Shown here: piece by piece, positions 1-11,559 of the stretch
How the letters are laid out: the number at the start of each line of letters is the position of its first letter
Position numbering within the stretch: position 1 is the stretch's first letter
Assembly: GCF_009017415.1 (NCBI RefSeq)
Contig: NC_092409.1
Location: forward strand, 3,658,001-3,722,000
DNA length: 64,000 nt
Direction: 5' to 3'
Source of the DNA: Aspergillus flavus
Lineage: Eukaryota; Ascomycota; Eurotiomycetes; Eurotiales; Aspergillaceae
Notes under the pieces: model-generated
Seen by the model: only the letters and a program-made list of their open reading frames with translations
Databases searched by the model: none
What the model was told of the DNA's origin: nothing
Position numbers and translations under genes: made by a program

Positions 1-496
1 CGGCGACATCTTGAACAGCACCTTGCCAGTTTGGATTGAGGATCAACCGCTGATTATGCTCTGTCTGGGAGAGAATTCGCGTCCAAGTGTTTAGTAATGT
101 TGACGCGGAATCAACCGTACGCGAAACAGTCTATTGTACAAGTTTTTTACTTAGCGATCTGGAAATGCCTTGACTAGGAAAGTAAATAAAGATTCGACAT
201 ACGTCCATGTTACCCTTTGCCCGATCAAGGCTACTTAGAAGGCTCTCAATCACCTGATTGATGTTCCGGACAGTCTGTAACTCGTTCCGCAAGGCTGCCT
301 CGCGCGCTTCTTGGCGGTCGAACAGCGTTTCACCATCGTGAGAGGAAATGGGCGGGGGCGTGGTACTCTCCTCTTTAACGGGTGTTCGATTCACTTTCCT
401 AGTGCCCCGCTTAGAGGGAGAATCCCAGAGGTCGTCCGTGTCTTCATCGGAGAGTTGGAGTCGTTCCATTTCCTCCGCAGTGCTACGGAAAGTCAT
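1..496 (-). CDS. duo1: DASH complex subunit Duo1 (3' end beyond window)
   Basis: Duo1 is a subunit of the DASH/Dam1 ring that couples kinetochores to spindle microtubules. Two exons are visible: 203-496 and 1-130, with a 72-bp intron (donor GTATGT at 202, acceptor AG at 131-132) in phase 0. The N-terminal exon carries the family block DLWDSPSKRGTRK and the coiled-coil core ETLFDRQEAREAALRNEL followed by AKGNMD. The second exon continues TVSRTVDSASTLLNTWTRIL and then LSQTEHNQRLILNPNWQGA, which matches the Duo1 domain in order. The start is placed at the ATG at 496, which opens MTFRSTAEEMERLQ. The reading frame stays open further upstream but without another ATG. The C-terminal tail, usually low complexity, lies outside the window. 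Family identity is recognised from motifs; microtubule function is family knowledge. Confidence 0.9.
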
Positions 497-1136
497 TGTT
501 TGTGAGGAGGTGAATATGTGGTAGTGGAGGGGCGTTCGAGGGAGAGAGGGACAGCAAACAAATCGGACTATTTTAGTGTTCTGCACGTGTAGATAAAGTC
601 CAGGTATCGTCGCCTAAGACCTAAGGCGGTAGTGGTGAATCAATGCCTGAGGAGGGGCGGTGGGGCAGGCGAATGATTGGGTCAGCCTCACAGTTAAAAG
701 TGTGGCTGGTTCGACGTCAAGCATTCCTCGTTCGTTGCTCCCCCCGTCACCAACACCAAACTTCTTCCAACCCTCTCGTTTCTCCTCTCCACCATCGCTA
801 TCGTTCCCTTTATCGCTCGATAAGAATTAATTAATTTAATTCTCTCCTTTTTTCTGTCGATGATTATTCATCGGATCTTACCCACTTGACTCCATACACG
901 AATTGATCGCTGGTCGGAGAGCTTCAGAGTTCTTCCCTTCCTTCGGTCGGCTTTTGGCGTACTCGCGCGCGTCTTTCCTCCCTTGGTGCCCCCTTGGACT
1001 CGCGACCGCCCAATTTTACCGCTCACAACGTCCACGTCTTACAAACGCTCTTACGAACTTGGTCTTCAATCATTGTGGTTCGATATATTGTGTGCATAAC
1101 CTGAGGATAACCCGAGTTCTGAGTGAATATCTCACA
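497..1136. promoter_or_regulatory. Divergent promoter between duo1 and the 1137 gene
   Basis: This 640-bp stretch separates two genes read away from each other. It contains pyrimidine-rich tracts near 735-860 and an AATTAATTAATTTAAT segment near 826-841. No extra gene is supported: the open frame from 903 begins at a TTG and only extends the downstream exon. Confidence 0.45.
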
Positions 1137-2538
1137 ATGGCGACGACACCTCCGCCGCCGTCAACTCTGCGTGTGCCTCCCACTCCACGACATGGACCCG
1201 GATATGACCAATATGAACCGTACTCTACGCGCCATTCGGCCAGACTAGCTAGTCAAAGGGCATCGAAAGAGAGGCACACAACTCCCCCGCCGAACTTTCC
1301 GCCGTCGCAAAGTTCCAAAAGTACAAAGAAGCAACACAAGGAACTGGGAGCAATGTCACCACCTGAGTCTGCCCGCAGGTCCCCCCGCAAGAAGACATCC
1401 GATCGAATTGGCAGCTTCCTTGCCGCAAATTCACTAGATGGCGCCTCTGAACTAGACGACTCAGATCCTTTCGGCATCTCCGAGCCTTCCAACTCCACCC
1501 ATCCTTTACACGCATTTCAGACTACCATGTCACAGGGAATGCTGCCAACACCTGCGAAAACGCCCAAGAAGAAAGCGGTTGGTGATATTGGGAACACAGC
1601 ACGGGTTCTCTTTCCTCCGCCCTCTGGACGTACCAAGAAGAGCAAAAAATACACTGGCTTTTCCCTGGATAGCTTTGACGATAATGCTCGGGGCGGATCC
1701 GATATTCAGATTTACACCGACTCTCGTGACCGGATTCCAGAGCCAGACCAGAGCGAAGACAACCCATTCTGCAAGAAACCCACTGTCCCTACACGTTTTT
1801 CGAGACGCAGGGCAGAGCAAAGTAAGCGCGACAAGGAAGTTGACGAATCAGTGAAACGTGATGATGGCATGACTTATGTATTGTAAGTATATTCTTTGAG
1901 ATCTGTCGAGCATACTCACTAACAAGCCCCGCAGCCGTGGCAAGAAAATTTTCCGCAAGTTTGTCGACCCAGTTGACAGTGATGGGGATGATGACGATGA
2001 CGACTTGGGCTTGCTCGCAGCTCGCCCAGATCTTTTGGACGAAGACATCACTGCCAACGTTCGACCACTCACCCGCTCGTCCATCAAGCCTCGTGTGCTC
2101 TTTCCCACAGCAAATGACCGCGCACCTCCGTCAAATCATGTTAGCGATGGCGATGAAGAAGCAGCTACTGACATCGAAGACCATATGCTCGTTCCTGATG
2201 TAGCAGAAACTGTTGATCGCCCTGTCGACGTTGAGATGAAGCAGCGACCAGTTACTCCTCCACCAAACACTGTTGAAACTCCTCCCTCGCCAGGTGCGAC
2301 AATACGCTCGTTGCGTTCTCGAACTAAGCGTGATGATCCGGAGCACCGAACACCTACGGTCCCAGAGACCAAAAAGAAACGCGTCAGTCCCTTTGATGGT
2401 TGGCTGAGAAGGAAACCGACTCCTGTGCCCGCAGGGTCTAAAGCCAAGAAGAGGGACGCCGCTGAAACGGCTGGCAGCCCTGGTGGCCCGGCTACCAAGA
2501 GAACCAGAGGAAGTCGAGCTGCTGTCACACCGTCCTGA
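1137..2538 (+). CDS. Unrecognised proline- and serine-rich, probably nuclear protein
   Basis: Two exons, 1137-1882 and 1935-2538, are joined across a 52-bp intron (GTAAGT...CAG) and give 449 aa. I do not recognise a named family. The protein is mostly low complexity, with many S/T-P sites (TPPPP, SPPESARRSPRKK, TPAKTPKKK, TPTVPETKKKR) and basic clusters suited to nuclear import, as expected of a CDK substrate. Two short ordered blocks stand out: DIGNTARVLFPPPSGR (echoed later by IKPRVLFPTAND), and DDGMTYV-FRGKKIFRKFVDP across the splice junction. An acidic run (DSDGDDDDDDLG) follows that junction. The C-terminus is again K/R-rich. The start at 1137 is the first ATG of the frame and is followed by MATTPPPPS. 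Nuclear location and cell-cycle phosphorylation are inference from composition. Confidence 0.75.
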
Positions 2539-3319
2539 CTTACATAATCTCAGATGTTGTTGGCATGCGATGTAATTCGGCTTTTGATGCTCTCTGAATT
2601 TCGCATCTTTTTCTAATGGCGATTCTGGTTAATCCAGACATGTCAGCTTTTGAATGCCAATATTTCAGGGCTAAGAACTTTTTTAATAGTCCGGCTGCAC
2701 TCAGTTTTACATCTGTTCATACAATCCAGTCTTTGGTCTGCAGTCGGAATGGGATATGGGAATGGGTAAATGGACAGGATAGGTATTTGGCTGGCAAGCA
2801 CGTTACTGGATGGAGTTTTTGTTTCTCATGTGTTTTTCTACCTCCTTCGTTGAGCCTGGCGTGTACTTGAGCTCTTCTCTCGATAGCTTTAGTTTAGATA
2901 TCCAATGAACAACCAATATCATATCTACTAAATTGCTGCCCCCCCCCCATTTGGTTCCAGAAGGTATACGATTCAATACTTCTGTCTAGTCTTCCTATTC
3001 AAAGCCACGTAGCTAAACATATATAGTTATAGTATTTGTATATTGCTGTATAGGCTATTCTTCAAAAAGGAATGGATTCAATAAGAGGTATAACATACTC
3101 CGTAGCCTGCTAGAAGTAAGAAATATAAAGGCAGCCAGAAGAGACTATCAAAGTACAAGAAGTGCCGAGTCGAATAATACATACAAGGCTAACATAAGAA
3201 AAAAGAAAAGAAAGAAACTCCAACAACTCCAAGAGCCTCTATGGAGGACGTTAGTGTTCATCAAAACATGCCTGTGGGTCTTGGTTCTTTTCGCGTCTAT
3301 GTTCATCTGCCGTACAGTC
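2539..3319. other. Convergent intergenic region
   Basis: This is the 780-bp tail-to-tail spacer between the 1137 gene and mcm10. It has A/T-rich 3'-UTR-like sequence and a run of about ten C near 2939-2948. No gene was seen. Confidence 0.5.
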
Positions 3320-5820
3320 TTATATGATATCAAGCTCGTCGTCATCGTCATCATCGAAGCCTGTCTTAGTCGCTTCGGACATTCCAAGGCTATCTCGTCC
3401 GGCTTCCTTGATACCCTTGGCGGTGATGAAGCGGGTCTTTTTCACGCTACTACCATGTGTACCATCGTGAGCGCGCTTCAACGGGCCTAACTTCACCGTG
3501 TTTGCTTTCCTGAAACCCAGGAGGCCGGAGTGACTCGAAGGGGTCTCCGCCGCATTTTGGTTTGTCTTCGCCGGTGTGATATTCTCCGGAAGAGGAGACG
3601 AGATGTTCCCGGAATTTCGAGCACGAAGATATTCGGCGCCCATGCCGATTCCCCGAGACGTGAGCTTCTGGGCGATATCGCGCTCACGCTGCTGTTCCAT
3701 AAGACGTCTACGGAATCGTTCTTCTTTGTTTTCCATTCCGCGACCCATTCTGCCTGCAGCGATGAATGGGTCTTCGTCATCGGCATCGATAAGTCTAGCG
3801 GCAGACTGGCCTCCTGGCATAACGAAGGAGGAGCTATTGCCAGCTCGAGACTTGGGGGCCGGCGCAACGTAGTATAGAGACTGAGATTGGAAATCGTACT
3901 GGGCACCATTTTGTTTCAGTCCCTTTCGGGGTCCTTCTCCTTTCCCCTTGCCTCCACCGAAAAAGCCGGTTCGTGGTCCAGAGCGTCCACCGGGACCGAA
4001 CATGCCTGTCCCGCCGTTTACGCCCATTCTTTGAGACTGGGTGCGTCGAACTTGGATATCGATGTGGAAGTCGCAAAACTCGGTCTTACGGGCGTCAACC
4101 CAAGCCTGACATGTTTTGCCGTCCTTCCTGACGGCCTTACAGAAGCCGATGTCTTGCGCATAGCCTATCTCCAGGACCTTGTCGTCAGACGATGAAATTG
4201 CGAGACTGAATTTGTTGGTATCTAGCTTGTGCTTCGGTGGGGGTAAAATGGTTGGGTTCAGGATTGCGATGAGAATCCCCTCAGATAGTCTGTAATATCG
4301 CGGGAAAGCAGTATCGAAAAGGAAAAGATCAATGGTCCATTTCAGGTCCGTGAGCTGGATGCACATGTATCTGCTGTTGTTGTTGAGTCCTTCGTCAAAA
4401 GGATCAGCTTCTTTTGCGGACACTTTTTTCGACTCTTTAATATCTCTGGGCTCTGACTTCGAGGCTACTATTCCGAAGACCACATAGTCCCCGTTGATAG
4501 TTTCAGGGAGCTCAAAGGCAGGCCCCTTCACTGTTCTCAGAAGATCGGGAATCCGGAGGACCTTCTTGTCAGCAAGGGTACGGGTTAGAAAGGAGTGAGG
4601 TAGAATGCGGTTAGAAAGGTGGAGTGAGGAAAAGGCTTCGAATTTCGAAGCGTCAGGAGTCTTGTCTAGCACACTCCCTTCGCGAGATTCATCCGAGCCG
4701 GTATGTTCAAAGCTTGTAGACGAAGCTGCTTGTGCTTCCGATTCAGACTTCTGGTTTCGTCTATGGAGATATGATCCGGGCTCATCCTGATCAAGGTTCC
4801 TCCGTACACTGGGAAGAGTCTGGCTTCTTTTCAAACCTGCAGGTTTGAGATTATTGCATGACCGCAGAATGTCTTCTCGGCTGAAGCTTTCGGTCTGTCG
4901 ATTTCTGGTTGGTGACCTTGTAGGTGACCCCTTCCTGGCCTCGGCTGCCGCCTTGAATGCGTCCACCTCTGCCTTGTCGAATTGGAACGCTGAACTCCTG
5001 TTGACTTGTAGCCTCTCTGCCCGTTCCCTTCGGAGTTTGTCGGCAGATCTGCTCTCGGCCATTCGCTCACTGAAGCTCTTGGGGCGGTTTCCTGGTTCCC
5101 CTGCCAAAGCCTGCGTTAGAGCAGTGTGGGAATGCAAAGTCATACCGTCTCGAATACCACCCCCGCTGGTCGGTCGGCCAGTAGTCCTTGAGCTTGGGGG
5201 TCGCTTAAGGGAAACATCACTGCCTTTGAGGCCCTTGTCGATGCCGAGTATATACCTTCGCGGGGAGGCGGGTGGAGCTGCGACTACCGGACGTCGTGTC
5301 GGTGACAATGGGACCTGCACATCATTGGGCTCGAGTCTGCTAGTCGCGTCTCTCGCGCCCTTCATCCTTGGTATATTATCTTGAGTCCGTGACGAGGCGC
5401 TAACCGCCGACCCTGGTCTGGACAGCGCGCCGTCTCTGTCGTGTGTGTCTGATCCCGAAGTGCCTGGCCTCCCACGATTTTTTTGAAGTTGCTTCAGCTT
5501 CAGTCGCGCCTCGATTGCTGCTAACTTCAATTTCAGCGTTTCCTCATCGTCATCTTCATCCTCGTCCTCTAGACCGTCCTCCAAGAGCTGTTCCGACCTG
5601 GTTCGAAGGTCCGGGGTTGTAGTTGAACGTTTGAGAGGGGACCCAAAATTTTCTCGACGCCGCTGCATTTCTTCATACTTTTTTCGACCGCTAGGAGAGC
5701 TCAGCAGCGCTTCCCTGGGGGACTTGGGGGGCCATGAGATGTCGACCACTTCGGCAAGGGTTTCGTCAGTCAATGTCCGCGGAAGGGATGAGGAAGTTTT
5801 TCGTACTCACTGCTGGTCAT
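3320..5820 (-). CDS. mcm10: DNA replication factor Mcm10
   Basis: Mcm10 is the replisome factor that binds the CMG helicase, DNA and polymerase alpha. The large exon is 3320-5748. A tiny first exon of 10 nt (5811-5820, encoding MTS plus one base) is proposed, with a 62-bp intron (GTGAGT...AAG, branch-like CTGAC), giving 812 aa. Without it the frame would have to begin at a non-ATG codon or further inside. Family evidence: the conserved stretch FEAFSSLHLSNRILPHS, the OB-fold segment NGDYVVFGIVASKS through ILIAILNPTILPP, and the CCCH zinc cluster FCKAVRKDGKTC...FCDFHI at about residues 539-567. Behind these lie the G-rich and basic tail and a final D/E run. The N-terminal half is charged and disordered, with a likely coiled coil (LKLKLAAIEARLKLKQL). 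The mcm10 and RNase H2B genes are divergent. Confidence 0.93.
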
Positions 5821-6329
5821 CGGTCTATGTTTTTCTTTGTCTTTGGGAAAGAAGGCTATGCGGTAGCGCCACACCGATCCTACCACTATCGACACGCTAA
5901 GAATGCCACTATCTGATCTAGGATTGCGCCTTCCCGTGGATTTTGGCCATGTTCAGGCGCGAAATGATGCGGGGAATGCCAATTGAGGGATAGAAGTAGA
6001 AATCGACAACTGCGCAACAAATAATGACACTTGAAGAGCGAAGGGGTGAGCAGGGAGTGAAGAGACGTGAACATTCACCAGGAAACCTTCTGTCATCAGC
6101 AAGGAATACAACACACGGTGAGTTGCATGAGTTAGTATTCAGAAAGGTTGTCGCTTGGCTTTCTACTGGTCGGCGTTGCTGCGGCTGTGATTGGCTGCGG
6201 GGGAAGCGTGTTCAAGTTGTCGCGTCGGAGTTAAAATGAATCTCAGGCACGCGTTTTAGAGTAGTGAGCCTTAGGATTCTTATTTTGAAACTCCAATTCT
6301 CTCAGACAAGTCCTACCAACACACTCACC
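5821..6329. promoter_or_regulatory. Divergent promoter mcm10 / RNase H2B
   Basis: This 509-bp spacer lies between two DNA-metabolism genes transcribed apart. I see no further gene. A GCGGCTGTGATTGGCTGCGG segment near 6180-6199 holds a CCAAT element in reverse (ATTGG). Confidence 0.4.
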
Positions 6330-7598
6330 ATGCGCACTCGATCGTCGGCTCCTTCGTCCGAGCAATCAAAGCCGGAACAGCCCTCCAAACCACCGCTGAC
6401 GACTGAGAAACCCGGCAAGACTTTCATCCTCCCTTCTTCCGCCAGCGACGAAGCTCGGTTCCTCCAATTGCCCAATCCCCAAACCGGAGAACTCACTCGC
6501 TATTTCTTCTGCCCAAAGCTGGGAATATATGAATTCACCGTAGTCACATCATCATCGCAGTCCCCACGAAGTGTCCTCTTTTCCCCAAAGTCGGAGAACA
6601 ACACGGCACCTGATGGAAAACCCTCAAAGCCCGGAAATGCGAGTATAGCGAAAACTGCGCAATTGTTAATTGCGACGCCCATAGATGTGGTTTTCTTCCT
6701 GATTCCGTTACTATGCCCGAAGTCTTCACAGGCAAAAGGCCTATTCCAACCCCTTGACGACATCATCGACTCGCAAGACGACCTACCCAACCACTTCCAG
6801 CACGTTCTCTACGACGAATCTTTCAAGAATGTCTTACAGGCGCGAGCCGAGGCTATTTGCGATTCGATGGAGGCAGGAGATGAAAAATTGTTCCGATTCA
6901 GCGAGGCCAAACTCCTTAAGGAACTGATTGCCAAAGCAGAGCGGATGGTAGCACTGGGACTTCCTGCCAGCATGGAAGAACGCTTCATTCGCCAAGCTTT
7001 GTCCACACCTCTAATGGCTGTCAAACGAGAGGATGCCTCGACCAATGCGGCGCCGTCCAATAGTAATAGTGACGGCGAAACAGCGCCGCAGGAAGACAAA
7101 GAGACACCGGCAACAACAGCAAGCTCGACTTCGGTTCCTACGCCCTCGGACGTGTCCACCCCTGCTACAGAGTCGCCTCCCAATGAGCCAACTGTTTCAG
7201 ATGATGTGGCTCGTCTACTGAGGATCTCGACCGCTATAACCTTCATGAAGGATTCTTACCTGTCTGCAGCTCTGCGCACTAAGGTCGATGAGCTACTTTC
7301 CAGCTCCGAGAGCCCTATAGACTTCAAACCTATGCATGATCACCTCAAGCGTGTGGCCGAGCTTCGGGCAGAGGCGCTTGCGTCACGATCTTTAGGGGAT
7401 TTCAGCCGGAAGCGTGATATCGATGACGACGAAGGCGCCGAGTCACGGGCGGACAAGAAGCGCCGCAAGGAGGAAGAAGAGAAGAAAAAGAAGGCGGGAG
7501 AGTCCCGTGGAGTCCGAGATCTGAAAAAGGTGAATACCACCGGAATGAAAAAGATGAGCGACTTCTTTTCAAAGGCGGCTGCCAAGAAGAAATCTTGA
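6330..7598 (+). CDS. rnh202: Ribonuclease H2 subunit B (Rnh202-like)
   Basis: This is the non-catalytic B subunit of RNase H2, the nuclear enzyme that removes ribonucleotides and RNA from DNA. It is a single exon of 422 aa. The N-terminal triple-barrel part shows FLQLPNPQTGELTRYFFCP and TPIDVVFFLIPLL. The winged-helix part follows around residues 130-235, with YDESFKNVLQARAEAICDSM and LKELIAKAERMVALGLPAS. A Ser/Thr/Pro-rich insert then leads to a second conserved helix segment. The extreme C-terminus is KKMSDFFSKAAAKKK, a PCNA-interacting-peptide-like motif typical of this subunit. The start at 6330 (MRTRSSAPS) is the first ATG of the frame. The open frame extends upstream only from a non-ATG codon. 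Family assignment is from motif recognition. Confidence 0.88.
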   Translation: MRTRSSAPSSEQSKPEQPSKPPLTTEKPGKTFILPSSASDEARFLQLPNPQTGELTRYFFCPKLGIYEFTVVTSSSQSPRSVLFSPKSENNTAPDGKPSKPGNASIAKTAQLLIATPIDVVFFLIPLLCPKSSQAKGLFQPLDDIIDSQDDLPNHFQHVLYDESFKNVLQARAEAICDSMEAGDEKLFRFSEAKLLKELIAKAERMVALGLPASMEERFIRQALSTPLMAVKREDASTNAAPSNSNSDGETAPQEDKETPATTASSTSVPTPSDVSTPATESPPNEPTVSDDVARLLRISTAITFMKDSYLSAALRTKVDELLSSSESPIDFKPMHDHLKRVAELRAEALASRSLGDFSRKRDIDDDEGAESRADKKRRKEEEEKKKKAGESRGVRDLKKVNTTGMKKMSDFFSKAAAKKKS

Positions 7599-8090
7599 AT
7601 CGTGTGTATGAAACCTTATTTTGCTCAGAATCAGACTTCATGTTGGCAGTTGCATGCCAACACTTGACGGCTGCGCCGTTCAGTCTTCTGGCTATCAATG
7701 ACTATCCAGTCTCGATTCCTCGTTTGGAATGGAGAACATTCTGCTTATTCTCAGAATCCCGGATTATACGGAATACGAGCAGAGTCATTGAACCCGGAAG
7801 ACTCAGTAATAATTGGGACCTACACAAGTCGAGCGAGTCGGCGATGGTAATAATCACGAGAAGATAAGAATCTCTTACAAACACGGGCAAGACTAGGCTT
7901 CTCAGGGTAATAGACGACATGACCGTGACCCTCTGGTCTGCGGGTAATGTCCGCATATTTGACGCTAGCGCCAATAATATTTCAGTAACGGACTAGAGAC
8001 AGGCTATATACAGTATTAATTCGAGATTCAAATTCATCCATCCCGTTCCCTTTTTGTTTCTTTTTTAATGATTTCCCCTTGAGTTTCGTT
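7599..8090. other. Convergent intergenic region
   Basis: Tail-to-tail spacer of 492 bp between RNase H2B and galactokinase. Short overlapping open frames on both strands show no family features. Nothing else was seen. Confidence 0.45.
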
Positions 8091-9798
8091 TTAAACATTG
8101 ACTTGAGCAATGGCCTCTCCAGTAACCCTATTAGAAGCGCAAGTTAGCAAGATGCACAATCATGATGATCCACAACATAGCGAAGCCAAGGCGAGGAGAC
8201 ATACACAAAGGAACCGTTAGAAGGCTTGCTAATAACCATGGCCTGGGCCAACTTCTCCTCACTGATATCGGGGAACTTCTTCAGATAATACTCCTCCTTC
8301 AGAGCCTTGATAACAGCATCGACCTTAGACTGCGGCAGCATATGCACAGTGCAACCACCCCATCCAGCACCAGTAAGACGACTGCCCCAGGTACCCGCCC
8401 GACGGGCAATAGCACAGATGTCGTCAACCTCGGGCGCGCTGCACTCATACTGAGTACGGCAGGAAGCCTGAGACTCGTTCAGCAGTTGTCCAAGATACTC
8501 GATGCGCCTCTCATCGAGAGTAGTCGCCTTAGCAAGGCAGGCCTTGAAGTCGAGCACACGACGAGCCTCGGTGAAGCAGTGCAGAGCACGCTGGCGCAGG
8601 AGGAAGCGCTCGGCTTGAACGGGGAATGAAGACAGGTATTTGGCTTCGAGGTCTGCGACCGTGATGCCGAGGAGCTTGGCAATCTCCTCGCGGGTGTAGC
8701 CTTGTTCCTGGGTGAGGAGCTCCATGGTCGTCTGGATGACGGAGTCGATCTGGTACTCGAGGGGGTCGCCGAGACGGCCTTCCTTGCGCATTAGCTCTTC
8801 GTGGAAGTTGCGGAGACTGTAGCCCAGGGAGCTGTTGTCCTTGGGGAGGGTTAGGCCGTGCTGAGCGGCCAGGACCACGGAGGCGAGGGTGCATTCTGCG
8901 ACGCGCAGGTTGTAATGGCGGGGCGCGGTCTCTGCCTTGTTAGAGGTGACGAAGCTCTGGGCCATGAGGAAGGTAATCTCTTCAGAGGCCTTGGGAATGG
9001 GGACGTGCTGGACGGAGAAGTTGGGGAAGAACTGGGTGTAGAGCAGATATCCGCGACGGGAGAAGATGGAGGCTGCCTGGTCCATACTGTAGAGTGTTAG
9101 GAAGCGTAGATGGTAGTGAACAGGGAGGTTGTCAATACTTACCCGCCAGAGTACACACCAACTGCACGCTCCGAGACCACAGCGAGGTCAAGCAGATCTT
9201 GCTTGGAGACATTGTGGTTGTTCGCTTTCATAACGGCCAGCGCGCTCGAGCACACGAAAGCCGCGCTGCTGGAGATTCCACCGCCAGGGGGCACATTCCC
9301 ATCCACAAGAACTTCTACGCTGGCAGGCACAAAGGAGCCATCTTGCTTTGTTTTGCGCAAGAACTTCAAGGCACCCAAAAGTCCAGCTCTGAAGTAGTTG
9401 ACCCATTCGTGTTGCTTAGGATCGATCTCGATATCAGTGTCGCGGGGTACTGTGAATTCGCGAGAGGGAAATTTCTCGGGCTGGACGTTGGCGATCTTCA
9501 CGAACGGCTCTCCACTGGAGGGCACCACCTTCACGGCCATGATGACGTCGACGCTGACAGCAGTGGGAAGGACATCGTACAGGTTGTAGTCAATGTGCTC
9601 GCCAATAATGTTGACACGGCCAGGACTGCGGGCGACAAAGTCGGGACGATGGTTGTACAGCTGGCTGAATTTAGAGATCAGACCATTGAAACGGGTCTGG
9701 TGCTCTGGAGAAACGGAGGTGACCGAGGCATCATCTGTGGCATAGACCTCAGCGATGTTCTCTGTCTGGGGAACGAGCTCTTGCGGGGTTGTTGACAT
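8091..9798 (-). CDS. GAL1: Galactokinase (GHMP kinase)
   Basis: The enzyme phosphorylates alpha-D-galactose to galactose-1-phosphate in the cytosolic Leloir pathway. Three exons, 9143-9798, 8205-9086 and 8091-8127, give 524 aa, with introns of 56 and 77 bp. The last exon is only 37 nt and encodes VTGEAIAQVNV. Motifs in order: galactokinase/GHMP motif 1 SPGRVNIIGEHIDYN at about 58-72, the ATP-binding glycine-serine loop PPGGGISSSAAF at about 170-181, SGGMDQA across the first splice junction, and GHMP motif 3 GSRLTGAGWGGC at about 453-464. All expected catalytic blocks are present and no break is seen. Length matches fungal Gal1 enzymes. In Aspergillus the gene is often called galE. Confidence 0.96.
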
Positions 9799-11238
9799 GG
9801 CGGGGGAATGCTTGTTCGAGTTGGATAGAAAGGGGAAAGAAAACGAGAGGACAAAGAAGCAGGGGGAGGATGGGGAGGGGTATTTAATTAAACCAAGGTG
9901 CTAATATAAGAGAAAAATGCGATCATAAGAGGGGTGGGAAAAATGGACAGAAGAGGAAATGCCCCGCAATCGAGACAAGAACCCTGCGACTCCAGCTCCG
10001 GGGGGTGATTGGCCGCCCGGAATTAACGGGGAACAAGTTAATAACGCTGCCCACGCGATCCCGTGCCTGGAGAACGCTTCTGCGCTCACCGGGACTCCGA
10101 GTCTCCAGCTTTTTCAACCGAACCCCACATTTCTCCCGAGTCTCTCTCGGCCTGCCGCCTTATTAACCCCCGAAGCATGTCTTTTTATAGCCGACGCACC
10201 TTCGTCTCCTTCTTGAAACAAGCTTTTCTCTTTGTTTTTAGTACTCTACTCTGTATAGTAATTTCTTTTTCTCTCCTTCCCAACTTTAACACTGTTTCCC
10301 AACCCATGCTGTCTGGGTTCCCGGTTCAATGCTTCTGGTGACTCTTGCCATGAGCCGGCTATACCGAGTCTGATGAAATTAACCGACATTCCTTCGCATC
10401 TACCCAAGTAAATAGGCTGTCCAAAAAACACCGGGCACGGCGCACCACCCAGACCCGGCCAGTCGATCACCCCACCACATCACACCTGCCCAGCTCTTTT
10501 ATTTCCAGGGAACACATCTTCTATTACACCAGGTATAGCCCATGTCCTAGTGTTTAAACCCCATTTTTCTCGTGAACAGAAAGAAAGCAAGATAATAGAG
10601 ATATCTACCCATAATTTGATCAAGAGAAATACAGCTCACTTGTGTTGGCATTCTAAGTTGAACATGCTGGATTACTTCGCCAAGACTGTAGCCTGGCAAC
10701 CAGAAAAGAGAAAGAAACAAAAATTGACATACAACAATAATCTCTACAGAAACGCATGGCTGAGCCGAGCGTAGCATATCTCATATTGAGAACGACGTAA
10801 AACCACCTATTAGACAAATTGATCGCCCGCGTTATCGCCTGGCTCTCCTACATCTTGATTCAGCAAGGCAATTCTTTCTTGAAGTCCCAGTCCTACCAGT
10901 CTGTCATCTATATTTTCAAAGGTAAGCTGACCACCGAAGCTAGGTATCGAAGACAGCCCTTTGACTGGCCTGTCAAGTCCCTTCTATAGGACTCATCTTA
11001 AGAGCCTTCATAGAGCACTCTGAATGTCTCGGTGCAACCTTGGTTGCAGGCTTAACTCTCGATCATAGAAGGATTAATGTAGTGGGTTCGAAAGCGCGGT
11101 AGCTGCCGTAGCGAGTCAGATGGGACCAGTATGAAATTATGGAATGAGATTGTTCGACATTACTGGTGATGTTATTCTAGTCCGCTAGATACTTAATACG
11201 GTATAGACCCTTGCACCACGTTGCACAAACACGCCTCT
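9799..11238. promoter_or_regulatory. Galactokinase upstream region and flank of the retroelement
   Basis: This 1.44-kb stretch has no supported gene. Near 9996-10011 the sequence CTCCGGGGGGTGATTGG combines a match to the fungal CreA core (SYGGRG) with an inverted CCAAT box, which would suit carbon-source control of galactokinase; this is inference. Beyond about 10.3 kb the sequence is featureless and increasingly A/T-rich towards the first LTR. Confidence 0.4.
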
Positions 11239-11559
11239 TGTCACAGAAATAATAATAATCATATAAGGTGACTATATAGTATACCCTGTCCTAAATATAT
11301 AGATATTCCAGTGGTTGAATAGTATTTTTAGTATCTATATTTATTATTTTTCTAATAATATATAGTAGTCTTTTTAGAAAAATTAATTATTATATATAGA
11401 GAATCTTAGAGATTTTTAACTATAAATTAATACTATAGTTATTAATAAAAAATTAAAAATTAGTTTTCTATTTTTAATATCTATTATTTAATATTTTATT
11501 TATATATTTTTATTTAATTAATAGATTTTTTATTTTAATTAATAGATATTTTTCTAATA
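11239..11559 (+). repeat. LTR copy 1 (left)
   Basis: 321 bp. The first 100 bp or so keep C and G (TGTCACAGAAATAATAATAA onward) and represent the least mutated left end. The right end is RIP-altered, reading TAATA where LTR3 reads TGACA. Confidence 0.88.

Noticed and set aside
9959..10341. Overlapping 85- and 92-codon frames upstream of galactokinase
   Set aside because: Pyrimidine-rich promoter-like sequence gives Ser/Pro/Phe strings in two frames; no sign of coding.
11085..11110. GGGTTCGAAAGCG resembling a tRNA T-loop
   Set aside because: The flanking bases do not form a T-stem, and no D-arm, anticodon arm or acceptor stem can be drawn.
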